A stretch of 35,824 nucleotides of DNA from Streptomyces harenosi (GCF_011008945.1 NZ_WYCT01000034.1:1-35824), one strand, 5' to 3'. Positions 1 through 7,762 are shown, counted from the first letter of the stretch. Program-made: numbers and translations. The notes: generated by a model from the sequence alone, not told the origin.

Positions 1-53
1 GCATGCGAGGTTAGCGAGTTCCTCGGGGGCTCGGAGATGTGTATAAGAGCCAC
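1..53 (+). other. Illumina Nextera i7 adapter remnant (artefact, contig end)
   Basis: Bases 22-49 match the Nextera read-2 adapter ending in the Tn5 mosaic end at 27 of 28 positions (mismatch at 26). Bases 1-11 resemble the end of the P7 primer (9 of 11; mismatches at 5 and 10). Bases 12-19, TAGCGAGT, sit exactly where the 8-base i7 index belongs and, from memory, equal a Nextera XT index. The last four mosaic-end bases (50-53) match poorly. This is library-construction sequence, not a genomic transposon end; genomic sequence starts at about 50-54. Confidence 0.93.
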
Positions 54-150
54 CCCCCCCTCCCTTCCCGGCGCAACCGGGCGGCGATCCGGCGGCGTCC
101 GCCCGGTTGCGCGGGCACGGGAGGGGGGGCGCCCCGAGCGGACGCCCCCC
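53..150. terminator. Hairpin terminator region downstream of the PBP gene
   Basis: An exact 12-bp inverted repeat pairs 71-82 with 101-112, with C-rich (53-70) and G-rich (113-129) flanks that can extend the stem imperfectly. A second GC stem (about 123-130 with 142-150) lies directly after the PBP stop codon. Strong stems without a U-tract are normal Streptomyces terminators. The left edge touches the adapter remnant, so its exact end is uncertain. Confidence 0.6.
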
Positions 151-165
151 ACCCCGGACGCACAC

Positions 166-1623
166 CTAGCCCTTGAGCGCCGCCTCCATCATCGCCTTGG
201 CCACCGGTGCCGCCAGGCCGTTGCCGCTGACCTCCGAGCGGGCCGCGTCGGACTGCTCGATCAGGACCGCCACGGCGACCTCCTCGCCGGAGGAGTCCGA
301 CGTGGCGTAGGAGGTGAACCAGGCGTACGGCGTCTTGCTGTTGTTCTCGCCGTGCTGTGCCGTACCCGTCTTGCCGCCCACGGTCGCGCCCGCGATCTGC
401 GCGTTGGAACCGGTGCCCTTCTCGACCACCGTCCGCATCGCCGACTCCAGCTGCCCGGCGGTGGCGGAGCTGACGATCTCCTTCGTCTCCGGGGCGTCGT
501 CGTAGTTCTCCAGCACATCGCCACTACCGTCGGTGATCTGCGACACCATGTGCGGGGCGACCAGTCGGCCGTCGTTGACGATGGCGGCGGACACCATGGC
601 CATCTGGAGCGGCGTCGCCGTCACATCGAACTGGCCGATGCCCGTCAGAGCGGTCTCGGAGTCGTTCATGCCGGAGGGGTAGACGCTGGTGTACGCGCGC
701 ACGGGCACGTCCTGCGTCTCGTCGTTGAACCCGAACTTCTCGGCCATCGCCCTGACCTTGTCCTGGCCCAGCGCCACCGCCATCCTGGCGAAGACGTTGT
801 TGCACGAGTACTGGAGCGCGGTGCGGATCGTGGCGTTCTCGCAGGGCGCGGCGGGGTTCTCGTTGCTCAGGTCCCGGACCGTGCCCGGCAGCCGGTAGGG
901 GTCCGGGCTGTCGGTGGGCTGGTCCACCGAGGTGTACAGCCCGTCCTCCAGCGCCGCCGCCGCGACGACCAGCTTGAACGTGGAGCCCGGCGGCAGCGGC
1001 TGGCGCAGCGCCCGGTTGGTGAGCGGCTTGTCCGGGTCGGCGTTGAGCCGCTTCCACGCCGTCCCCGCAGTGTTGGCGTCGGTCAGCGCCGACGGGTCGT
1101 ACGACGGCGTGGAGACCACCGCGAGGATGCGGCCCGTCTTCGGGTCGATCGCGACGGCGGCGCCCTTCTTGTCCCCGAGCGCCTCGTACCCGGCCCGCTG
1201 CACCTGCGGGTCGATCGTCGTGACCACGCCGCCCGGGTCGGCCCGCTTGCCGGTCACCGTGTCCATCACGGTCTTCAGCCGGCTGTCGGTGCCGTTGAGC
1301 AGGTCCTGGTAGATGCCCTCCAACTGGGTCGGGGCGTACGCCTGCGAGGCGTAGCCCGTCACCGCCGCGTACAGCTCGCCGTCCCGGTAGGTCCGCTTGT
1401 ACGCGAGATCGCTGCCCTTCGTCGGCGCCGAGCCGGTGACCGCCTCACCGGCCACGACGATGTTCCCGAGCGGCGCCGCGTACGTCTCGATCGCGTTGCG
1501 CCGGTTGTCCTTGTCGTCCGCGAGCGCCTGGCCTTGGTAGAACTGCACCCAGGTCGCCCTGACCAGCAGAGCGAGCACCAGGAGCAGCGTGAAGACCGAT
1601 GCGCGCCTGATCGTCTTGTTCAT
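166..1623 (-). CDS. Penicillin-binding protein, class B-type transpeptidase (PbpA-like)
   Basis: A 485-residue membrane-anchored D,D-transpeptidase that cross-links peptidoglycan outside the membrane. A single N-terminal hydrophobic segment (about residues 10-22, LLLVLALLV) acts as anchor. The three active-site motifs are present in order: S214-T-F-K217 (nucleophile serine), S273-C-N275 and K418-T-G-T421. The length and short N-terminal module fit the actinobacterial PbpA/PBP2 group that accompanies FtsW/RodA-type SEDS proteins. No SEDS gene is adjacent here; the gene stands alone, which resembles the accessory 'secreted PBP' gene found near ect in Streptomyces. It starts at ATG with a weak purine-rich stretch (GGGACGGG) directly upstream. 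It ends just before a strong hairpin. The family call is secure; whether it serves septation, sporulation or general growth is not visible. Confidence 0.93.
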   Translation of the reverse strand: MNKTIRRASVFTLLLVLALLVRATWVQFYQGQALADDKDNRRNAIETYAAPLGNIVVAGEAVTGSAPTKGSDLAYKRTYRDGELYAAVTGYASQAYAPTQLEGIYQDLLNGTDSRLKTVMDTVTGKRADPGGVVTTIDPQVQRAGYEALGDKKGAAVAIDPKTGRILAVVSTPSYDPSALTDANTAGTAWKRLNADPDKPLTNRALRQPLPPGSTFKLVVAAAALEDGLYTSVDQPTDSPDPYRLPGTVRDLSNENPAAPCENATIRTALQYSCNNVFARMAVALGQDKVRAMAEKFGFNDETQDVPVRAYTSVYPSGMNDSETALTGIGQFDVTATPLQMAMVSAAIVNDGRLVAPHMVSQITDGSGDVLENYDDAPETKEIVSSATAGQLESAMRTVVEKGTGSNAQIAGATVGGKTGTAQHGENNSKTPYAWFTSYATSDSSGEEVAVAVLIEQSDAARSEVSGNGLAAPVAKAMMEAALKG

Positions 1624-1637
1624 CCCGTCCCATAGAC

Positions 1638-1696
1638 GAACGGACGGGAGTGAATCGTTCCCTTCCGGGCCGGTTTCTCATCGTCCGTTCATGAAC
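1638..1696. repeat. Inverted repeats between the PBP and GNAT genes
   Basis: Arms GAACGGACG (1638-1646) and CGTCCGTTC (1682-1690) are perfectly complementary across a 35-nt spacer. A separate 10-bp palindrome, GTTCATGAAC, lies at 1687-1696. They sit after the GNAT stop and before the PBP start, both minus strand. They could end the IclR-GNAT transcript or bind a regulator of the PBP gene; the sequence does not decide. Confidence 0.4.
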
Positions 1697-1716
1697 CCGG
1701 GCGGCGCGCGGGCGGC

Positions 1717-2187
1717 TCAGTCCTCCAGCGTCAGCACGACCTCGTCGATCTCCGCACCGCGCGCCGGGGCGAACCCGCGGGCCCGGGCGGTGAGGCGGAA
1801 GCCGCACTTCTCCAGCACCCGGCGGGAGGCGGCGTTGTCCGCCGCCGCGCGCGCGTACAGCGGGCGTTCGGGCACCTCCGCCAGCAGGTGGCGCAGCGCC
1901 GCCGTCGCCACGCCGCGGCCCCAGTACGCGCGGTCCACCCAGTACGTCACCTCGCGCTCGCCCGGCTCCCCGTACACGGCGGTGCTGCCCACCACGTCGC
2001 CGTCGGCGAGGATCGTGCGCACCAGGCGGGCGGAGGACCGCAGCCGGGCCCACTGGGCGTCGAAGGCGTGCCGGTCGGCCGGGTCCCCGGGGGTGAAGGC
2101 CGCCATCCGCAGCGCCTGGGGGTCGTTCTGCTGCCGGTAGAACACCGGCAGGTCGCTGTCGTGGACCTCGCGCAGCGTCACCCGCAT
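1717..2187 (-). CDS. GNAT-family N-acetyltransferase (RimJ/RimL type)
   Basis: A 156-residue cytoplasmic acetyl-CoA-dependent acetyltransferase. The acetyl-CoA pyrophosphate-binding loop is seen at about residues 88-100 (YWGRGVATAALRH). The C-terminal signature N..SRRVLEKCGF (about residues 118-130) is typical of RimJ/RimL-like GNATs, which acetylate protein N-termini, amino acids or antibiotics; the substrate here is not predictable. The start codon lies 3 nt after the stop of the IclR gene, so the two are almost surely co-transcribed and translationally coupled. This pairing suggests a shared physiological trigger, but no direct link to the nearby dehydrogenase can be read from sequence. 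Confidence 0.85.
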   Translation of the reverse strand: MRVTLREVHDSDLPVFYRQQNDPQALRMAAFTPGDPADRHAFDAQWARLRSSARLVRTILADGDVVGSTAVYGEPGEREVTYWVDRAYWGRGVATAALRHLLAEVPERPLYARAAADNAASRRVLEKCGFRLTARARGFAPARGAEIDEVVLTLED

Positions 2188-2190
2188 CGC

Positions 2191-2964
2191 TCAGAGCCTC
2201 CGGGTCGCCAGGGTCAGCCGGTCCCGCGCGTCGAACAGCGCGTCCTTCACCATCTGCTCGTGCGCCGGGGTCAGCCGCGCCACCGGGACCGAGCAGCTGA
2301 TGGCGTCCCGCGCCGGGGTGCGGTAGGGGATCGCCACGCCGAAGCAGCGCAGCCCGAGGGTGTTCTCCTCGCGGTCCACGGCGAAGCCCTGCTCCCGCAC
2401 CTGGTGCAGCTCCTCGATGAGCTTCTCCCGGTCGGTGATCGTGTTCTCGGTCAGCGCCGGGAGCGTCTCGGGGAGCATCTTGCGGACCTGCTCGTCGGAG
2501 CAGGTCGCGAGGATCGCCTTGCCGAGGGAGGTGGAGTGCGCGGGCAGGCGGCGGCCGACCCGGGTGAAGGGGCGCAGGTAGTGCTGGGACTGGCGGGTGG
2601 CGAGGTAGACGACGTTGGTGCCGTCCAGGCGGGCGAGGTGGATGGTCTCCGTGGTGTCGTCCGACAGGCGGTCCAGGGTCGGGCGCGCGGCGGCGACCAC
2701 CTCGTCGCCGTCGATGTAGGAGGTGCCCACCAGCAGCGCCCGCACGCCGATGCCGTACCGGGTGCCCGTGGCGTCCGTCTCGACCCAGCCGAGCTCCACC
2801 AGGGTGCGCAGCAGCATGTACAGGCTGGACTTGGGATACCCGACCGCCTCCTGGACCGCCGCGAGGGAGTGCATGCCGGGGCGCCCGGCGAAGTACTCGA
2901 GCAGTTCCACGGTCCGCACCGCGGACTTGACCTGTGCTCCGCCGCCTGTCTCGCCTGCCGACAT
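2191..2964 (-). CDS. IclR-family transcriptional regulator
   Basis: A 257-residue DNA-binding regulator. An N-terminal winged helix-turn-helix (about residues 13-75, with A..QEAVGYPKSSLYMLLRTL as the recognition part) is followed by the IclR effector-binding domain (about 85-250). The reading frame is open further upstream, but I place the start at the ATG at 2964 because an AAGGGG ribosome-binding site precedes it and the product then begins near the usual family start. It is transcribed divergently from the aldehyde dehydrogenase at 3126, and the shared 160-bp space holds two palindromes. That arrangement is classic for a local IclR regulator controlling its own gene and the neighbouring catabolic gene. 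The effector is inferred at most to be a small carboxylate; it is not shown by the sequence. Confidence 0.92.
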   Translation of the reverse strand: MSAGETGGGAQVKSAVRTVELLEYFAGRPGMHSLAAVQEAVGYPKSSLYMLLRTLVELGWVETDATGTRYGIGVRALLVGTSYIDGDEVVAAARPTLDRLSDDTTETIHLARLDGTNVVYLATRQSQHYLRPFTRVGRRLPAHSTSLGKAILATCSDEQVRKMLPETLPALTENTITDREKLIEELHQVREQGFAVDREENTLGLRCFGVAIPYRTPARDAISCSVPVARLTPAHEQMVKDALFDARDRLTLATRRL

Positions 2965-2995
2965 CGCCGTTGACCCCTTCGTTCGACGGGAAGCT

Positions 2996-3054
2996 GGAGA
3001 TATAGTCTCCGACAGCCATTCATCATCAGAGACAGCGTTCAGTATATCGAACGC
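2996..3054. promoter_or_regulatory. Candidate IclR operators in the divergent promoter
   Basis: Two palindromes lie between the divergent IclR and dehydrogenase genes. At 3035-3054, GCGTTC and GAACGC are perfect arms around an 8-bp AT-rich spacer. At 2996-3010, GGAGA and TCTCC flank TATAG. Both have an ATATA-like core that stands out in this GC-rich DNA. The GTTC..GAAC form fits the short palindromes bound by IclR proteins. Operator function is inference. Confidence 0.55.
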
Positions 3055-3125
3055 CCCTGGTGGACGACGTACATCCTGCGGCATGGCAAGCGACTCGCAT
3101 GCGGCATCAGTAGGGAGGGCCCACG

Positions 3126-4655
3126 GTGGCAGCAGCACCAGTCTGGAGTGTCGACCCGCGTACCGGGAAGCAGCGTGAACAGGTTGCGGTGGAGGCCACA
3201 GCCCAGGAGGTGGACGCCGCCGTCCGCGCCGCGCACGACGCGCGCGGGGCCCTCGCCGACCGCGGGGTCCGCGCGGCGTTCCTGCGCACCGCCGCCGAGG
3301 AACTGGAGGCGGCCAAGGACGGACTCGTCGAGACCGCCGACGCCGAGACGGCCCTCGGCACCGTCCGGCTCACCGGCGAACTCGCCCGCACCTGCTACCA
3401 GTTGCGGGCCTTCGCGGACATCGTCGACGAGGGCGCCTTCCTCGACGTCGTCATCGACCACCCCGATGACACCGCGACCCCGCCCGTCCCGGACCTGCGC
3501 CGCTACAAGGTGCCCCTCGGCGTCGTCGCCGTCTACTCGGCGTCCAACTTCCCCTTCGCCTTCTCCGTCCCCGGCGGCGACACCGCGAGCGCCCTGGCCG
3601 CGGGCTGCCCGGTCGTGGTCAAGGCACACCCCGACCACCCGGCCCTGTCCGAGCGGGTCGCCGCGGTGCTGCGCCGCGCCGCCGCCCGGCACGGCGTCCC
3701 CGAGGCCGTCGTGGGGCTGGTGCACGGCTTCGAGGCGGGCATCGAGCTGATCAAGCACCCGCTGATCGCCGCGGCCGGGTTCACCGGTTCGGTCCGCGGC
3801 GGCCGCGCCCTCTTCGACGCGGCGGCCGCCCGCCCGGTCCCGATCCCCTTCCACGGTGAGCTCGGCTCCCTGAACCCGGTCCTGGTCACCGAGGCCGCCG
3901 CCGCCGAGCGCGCCGAGGAGATCGGCTCGGGGCTGGCCGGCTCGATGACGCTGGGCGTCGGCCAGTTCTGCGTGAAGCCGGGCCTGGTCTTCGCGCCCGC
4001 CGGTGACGCGGGCGACCGCCTGCTGAAGTCCCTCACCGACACCGTCGGCGGCACCGGGGCCGGCGTCCTGCTCGACCACCGCATGCGGGACAACTTCGTC
4101 GCCGGTGTCGCCGAGCGCGCCCAGCTCCCCGACGTGGAGGCGCCGGTGGCCCCGGGCGCGGGCGACGAGCACACCGTCAGCCCCGGCTTCCTGACCGTGC
4201 CGGCGGCCCGGCTGGCCGAGGAGGGCGAGCACGACCTGCTGCTGGAGGAGTGCTTCGGCCCGGTCACCGTGGTGGCCCGCTACCAGGACGAGGCGGAGGT
4301 CCGCTCCGTCCTCACCCGCCTGCCCGGCAACCTCACCGCGACCGTGCACCTGTCCGAGCGGGAGGCCGCGGGAGAGGGCCGGGGCGCCGAGATCGTCGAG
4401 GAGCTCACCCCGCTGGCCGGGCGCGTCCTCGTCAACGCCTGGCCGACCGGCGTCGCGGTGGCGCCCGCGCAGCACCACGGCGGCCCCTACCCGGCGACGA
4501 CGTCCACCTCGACGTCGGTGGGCGGCACGGCCATCGAGCGGTGGCTGCGGCCGGTGGCCTACCAGAACACGCCGGAGGCGCTGCTGCCGCCGGAGCTGCG
4601 GGACGACAACCCGCTGGGCCTGCCGCGGCGGTTCAACGGGCGCCTGGAGCGGTAG
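3126..4655 (+). CDS. Aldehyde dehydrogenase (NADP+), alpha-ketoglutaric semialdehyde dehydrogenase type
   Basis: A 509-residue NAD(P)-dependent aldehyde dehydrogenase of the subgroup that oxidises 2,5-dioxopentanoate (alpha-ketoglutaric semialdehyde) to 2-oxoglutarate, the last step of several sugar-acid and hydroxyproline catabolic routes. Visible catalytic parts are N141 (SASNFPF), K166 (VVVKAHP, cofactor), E245 (FHGELGSLNP, general base) and C282 (GQFCVKPGL, nucleophile). The FHGELGSLNPV and GQFCVKPG signatures separate this subgroup from ordinary ALDHs. The GTG start is preceded by AGGGAGGG at good spacing. It stands alone next to a divergent IclR gene; no upstream pathway enzymes (aldolase, dehydratase, proline racemase) are in the window, so its substrate source is unknown. 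Confidence 0.88.
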   Translation: MAAAPVWSVDPRTGKQREQVAVEATAQEVDAAVRAAHDARGALADRGVRAAFLRTAAEELEAAKDGLVETADAETALGTVRLTGELARTCYQLRAFADIVDEGAFLDVVIDHPDDTATPPVPDLRRYKVPLGVVAVYSASNFPFAFSVPGGDTASALAAGCPVVVKAHPDHPALSERVAAVLRRAAARHGVPEAVVGLVHGFEAGIELIKHPLIAAAGFTGSVRGGRALFDAAAARPVPIPFHGELGSLNPVLVTEAAAAERAEEIGSGLAGSMTLGVGQFCVKPGLVFAPAGDAGDRLLKSLTDTVGGTGAGVLLDHRMRDNFVAGVAERAQLPDVEAPVAPGAGDEHTVSPGFLTVPAARLAEEGEHDLLLEECFGPVTVVARYQDEAEVRSVLTRLPGNLTATVHLSEREAAGEGRGAEIVEELTPLAGRVLVNAWPTGVAVAPAQHHGGPYPATTSTSTSVGGTAIERWLRPVAYQNTPEALLPPELRDDNPLGLPRRFNGRLER

Positions 4656-4688
4656 CCCTCCCGGGCACGCGGGGACGGTGGGGTCCGC

Positions 4689-4710
4689 GGCCCCCGGGCA
4701 TCCGGGGCCC
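4689..4710 (+). terminator. Candidate terminator after the aldehyde dehydrogenase
   Basis: CCCCGG (4692-4697) pairs with CCGGGG (4702-4707) around a GCAT tetraloop, with extra GG/CC pairing outside a bulge. It lies 34 nt after the dehydrogenase stop, in a 284-bp, extremely GC-rich gap (4656-4939) in which I see no gene. No U-tract follows. Confidence 0.45.
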
Positions 4711-4939
4711 CGGCCCCCCCGGCGTCCCGCGCGCCGCGCCGCGAGCACCGGGACGTCCCGCCCGGGGCGGGGGCGCCGACGGGCGGCCCGGTCCTCCGCC
4801 GGGCCCTCGCGGGCGCGCGTCCACGCGTCCGCGCCCCGGCGGCCGCCGCGGTCACCGGAATGAGACCGGGCCCTTGGAGGTTCACGTACCGGGCGGAGAC
4901 CGTCTCCGCCGCCCGTACGACCTGGAGAAGACCGAGACC

Positions 4940-5653
4940 ATGCGCGTCGACATCTGGAGCGACATCGCCTGTCCGTGGTGCTACGTGGGCAAGGCCCGCT
5001 TCGAGAAGGCGCTGGCGGCCTTCCCGCACCGGGACGAGGTCGAGGTGGTCCACCGCTCGTTCGAACTGGACCCGGGCCGCGCCAAGGACGACGTCCAGCC
5101 GGTCCTCGACATGCTCACCGCCAAGTACGGCATGAGCCGGGCGCAGGCGGAGGCCGGCGAGGACGAGCTCGGCGCCCAGGCCGCCGCCGAGGGCCTGCCC
5201 TACCGGACCCGGGGCCGGGACCACGGCAGCACCTTCGACATGCACCGCCTGCTGCACTTCGCCAAGGAGCACGGACGGCAGGAGGCGCTGCTTAACCGGC
5301 TCTACCGGGCCAACTTCGCCGAGGAGCGCTCGGTGTTCGGCGACGACGAGCGGCTGGTCGAACTGGCCGTCGCCGCCGGGCTCGACGCCGACGGCGCCCG
5401 CGCGGTCCTCGCCGACCCCGCGGCCCACGCCGACGCGGTGCGCGCCGACGAGCGGGAGGCCGCGCGGCTCGGCGCCCGGGGCGTGCCCTTCTTCGTCCTC
5501 GACCGCGCCTACGGGGTCTCCGGGGCCCAGCCCGCCGAGGTCTTCGCCCGGGCGCTGACCCAGGCGTGGGGCGAGCGGACGCCGGTGCCGGTGGCCGGGA
5601 GCGACGGCGCGCAGGCGTGCGGGCCGGACGGGTGCGCGGCGCCCGAGCGGTGA
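4940..5653 (+). CDS. DsbA-family oxidoreductase (FrnE-like thioredoxin-fold protein)
   Basis: A 237-residue thioredoxin-fold protein with the redox motif C11-P-W-C14 near the N terminus (SDIACPWCYVGK) and a long helical insertion typical of DsbA/FrnE-like proteins. The conserved cis-proline segment is GARGVPFFVLDRAYGVSGAQP near the C terminus. It has no signal peptide, so it is probably a cytoplasmic disulfide oxidoreductase/isomerase or a 2-hydroxychromene-2-carboxylate-isomerase-like enzyme, as is usual for Streptomyces FrnE homologues. An extra C-terminal CGPDGC pair could form another redox site. The ATG is preceded by GGAGAAG at 9 nt. It is followed in the same direction by an aminotransferase gene about 90 nt away. 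Confidence 0.9.
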   Translation: MRVDIWSDIACPWCYVGKARFEKALAAFPHRDEVEVVHRSFELDPGRAKDDVQPVLDMLTAKYGMSRAQAEAGEDELGAQAAAEGLPYRTRGRDHGSTFDMHRLLHFAKEHGRQEALLNRLYRANFAEERSVFGDDERLVELAVAAGLDADGARAVLADPAAHADAVRADEREAARLGARGVPFFVLDRAYGVSGAQPAEVFARALTQAWGERTPVPVAGSDGAQACGPDGCAAPER

Positions 5654-5742
5654 GGGCCGGGCACCACGGACGCGCTCCGCTGGACGCGACCGCGCGGAGA
5701 ATTGCGATGGACGGGGAGGTCCCCGGTCAGCAGAGTGGTCCC

Positions 5743-6786
5743 ATGGACCCCTTCGACAGCCTCGTCCGTGCCGAGTTCGCCCCGAAGAACACCTACCTGA
5801 ACACCGCCGCCCTGGGCCTGCTGCCCGCCCGGACCGTCGTCGCCATGCGGGACGCCATGGCGTCCGTGGCGGCGGGGGAGCCGTCCGACATGTTCGCCGA
5901 CGTGGAGGCGTGCCGGGCCTCCTTCGCCCGGATCGCCGGTGTCCCCGCCACCCGCGTGGCCGCCGGGGCGTCCGTCGCCGTCTACAGCGGCCTGATCGCG
6001 GCCGCGCTGCCCGCGGGCGCCGAAGTCCTCACCGCCGAGGGCGACTTCAGCTCCCTGGTCAACCCCTTCCACATGCGCGGCGACCTCAAGGTGCGGGCCG
6101 TGCCGCTGGAGCGGATCGCCGAGTCGGTGGGCCCGGACACCGCCCTCGTCGCCGTCAGCTCCGTGCAGTCCGCCGACGGGCGGATGGCCGACCTGGCCGC
6201 GCTGCGCGACGCCGCCCGGGCGCACGGCGCGCGCACGCTCGTCGACGCCTCGCAGTCGGCCGGCTGGCTGCCGCTGGCCGCCGACGACTTCGACTACGTC
6301 GCCGTGGTCGCCTACAAGTGGGTGTTCTGCCCACGCGGCGTCGCCTTCCTCGTCGTCCCCGAGGACCTGGGCGGGCTGACGCCGCTCTTCGCCGGCTGGG
6401 CCGCCGGCGAGCGCCCCTGGGAGAGCACCTACGGCCCGGTGACGGAACTCGCCCGCTCGGCCCGCCGGTTCGACGAGAGCCCCGCGCTGCTGTCGTACAC
6501 CGGCGCCCGGCACTCCCTGGCGCTGGTGGAGGAGCTCGGCGTGGACGCGGTGCACGCCCACGACCTCGCCCTCGCCGACCGGTTCCGCGCCGGGCTGGCC
6601 GCACGGGGCCACGAGCCGGTGCCCGCCCCCGGTTCGGCGATCGTCTCCGTGCCCGGGCTCGGCCACCGGCAGGAGGAGCTGGCCCGGGCCGGGATCCAGG
6701 TCTCCGACCGGGCGGGCAATCTGCGGGCCGCGTTCCACGTGTACAACACGGCCGAGGACGTGGACCGGCTGCTGGACGCCCTGTAG
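5743..6786 (+). CDS. Aminotransferase class V (PLP-dependent, cysteine desulfurase/isopenicillin-N-epimerase-like fold)
   Basis: A 347-residue fold-type I PLP enzyme. The opening NTAALGLLPARTV, the cofactor-binding VDASQSAGWLPL and the Schiff-base lysine K192 (AYKWVFCPRGVAF) define the class V family. The substrate is not predictable; relatives include cysteine desulfurases, epimerases and C-S lyases. The start is uncertain. ATG 5743 fits the usual family N terminus (MDPF..LVRAEFAP) but has only a weak GAGTGG upstream. An in-frame ATG at 5707 has a better GGAGA site and would add 12 residues. It ends convergently with ectD across a perfect bidirectional terminator. No sequence evidence ties it to ectoine synthesis. 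Confidence 0.85.
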   Translation: MDPFDSLVRAEFAPKNTYLNTAALGLLPARTVVAMRDAMASVAAGEPSDMFADVEACRASFARIAGVPATRVAAGASVAVYSGLIAAALPAGAEVLTAEGDFSSLVNPFHMRGDLKVRAVPLERIAESVGPDTALVAVSSVQSADGRMADLAALRDAARAHGARTLVDASQSAGWLPLAADDFDYVAVVAYKWVFCPRGVAFLVVPEDLGGLTPLFAGWAAGERPWESTYGPVTELARSARRFDESPALLSYTGARHSLALVEELGVDAVHAHDLALADRFRAGLAARGHEPVPAPGSAIVSVPGLGHRQEELARAGIQVSDRAGNLRAAFHVYNTAEDVDRLLDAL

Positions 6787-6805
6787 AGCGCGCCCGGGCG
6801 CACGT

Positions 6806-6849
6806 CCGGGCCGGTGCCCGCCGTCCGCACGGCGCGGGCACCGGCCCGG
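6806..6849. terminator. Bidirectional terminator, perfect 16-bp stem
   Basis: Arms at 6806-6821 and 6834-6849 are perfectly complementary over 16 bp with a 12-nt loop. It fills most of the 78-bp gap between the convergent aminotransferase gene and ectD, so it can stop transcription from both sides. Confidence 0.85.
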
Positions 6850-6864
6850 TGGCCGGTCACACGG

Positions 6865-7758
6865 TCACCTCACCGGCGTGAAGTCCCGCGCCCCGATGAA
6901 CTCCGGCCGCCGCACCGGCGCCGCGAACGGTTCCACCGCCGTGTTCTCCACGCTGTTGAACACGATGAAGACGTTGCTGCGGGGGAACGGGGTGATGTTG
7001 TCGCCCGAGCCGTGCATGGCGTTGCAGTCGAACCAGGTCGCCGACCCGGCCTTGCCGGTGAACAGCCTGATGCCGTACGCGGAGGCCATCTCGGTCAGCG
7101 CCGCGTCGGACGGCGTGCCCGCGTCCTGCATCTGGAGCGACTTCTTGTAGTTGTCCTTCGGCGTCGCCCCCGCGCACCCGAGGAACGTCTTGTGCGACCC
7201 CGGCATGATCATGAGACCGCCGTTGGTGTCGTAGTTCTCGGTCAGCGCGATCGAGACCGACACCGTGCGCATGCGGGGCAGGCCGTCCTCGGCGTGCCAG
7301 GTCTCGAAGTCCGAGTGCCAGTAGAACCCGCTGGCGCCGAAGCCCGGCTTGACGTTGATCCGCGACTGGTGGACGTAGACGTCCGAGCCGAGGATCTGGC
7401 GGGCCCGGCCGACGACGCGCTCGTCGCGCACCAGGTTCGCGAAGACCTCGCTGATCCGGTGCACCTCGAAGACCGAGCGGATCTCCTGGGACTTCGGCTC
7501 CACGATGGAGCGTTCGTCGGCGCGGACCGCCGGGTCGGTGACCAGGCGGTCCAGCTCGTCCCGGTAGACGGCGACCTCGTCGGCGGTGATCAGCTCGTCG
7601 ATCGCGAGGAAGCCGTCGCGCTCGAAGCTGTGCAGGTCGGCGGGGTCGAACGGGCCGGGCGTGTCGGGGGCGCCCCAGACGACCGGGTCCTGCCGGGGCG
7701 TGGCCACCTCGGTGGTGCCGCGGGTGGGGTAGAGGTCGGTGACGGTGGTCACGGTCAC
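6865..7758 (-). CDS. ectD: Ectoine hydroxylase
   Basis: A 297-residue Fe(II)/2-oxoglutarate-dependent dioxygenase that converts ectoine to 5-hydroxyectoine in the cytoplasm. The diagnostic EctD segment FYWHSDFETWHAEDGLPRMR is present at residues 145-164, giving iron ligands H148 and D150. The third ligand is H249 (AMHGSGDN). Its length is typical. The GTG start follows a GAGGAGG site that overlaps the end of ectC; only 4 nt separate the ectC stop and this start, so translation is coupled. It is the last gene of ectABCD and is followed by a strong terminator. An alternative GTG two codons downstream is possible. The name thpD is also used in Streptomyces. Confidence 0.97.
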   Translation of the reverse strand: MTVTTVTDLYPTRGTTEVATPRQDPVVWGAPDTPGPFDPADLHSFERDGFLAIDELITADEVAVYRDELDRLVTDPAVRADERSIVEPKSQEIRSVFEVHRISEVFANLVRDERVVGRARQILGSDVYVHQSRINVKPGFGASGFYWHSDFETWHAEDGLPRMRTVSVSIALTENYDTNGGLMIMPGSHKTFLGCAGATPKDNYKKSLQMQDAGTPSDAALTEMASAYGIRLFTGKAGSATWFDCNAMHGSGDNITPFPRSNVFIVFNSVENTAVEPFAAPVRRPEFIGARDFTPVR

Positions 7759-7762
7759 GGTC

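Noticed and set aside
22..49. Genomic Tn5-like transposon end
   Set aside because: The flanking P7-like and index-like bases show that it is a sequencing adapter.
37..1635. Long plus-strand open frame opposite the PBP gene
   Set aside because: Its start codon lies in adapter sequence and its product is Arg/Gly/Val-rich frame shadow of a clear PBP on the other strand.
1626..1660. ECF sigma-E-type promoter (GGAAC and CGTCTA) for the PBP gene
   Set aside because: The spacer is longer than the usual one, and the -10 would leave almost no leader before the ATG.
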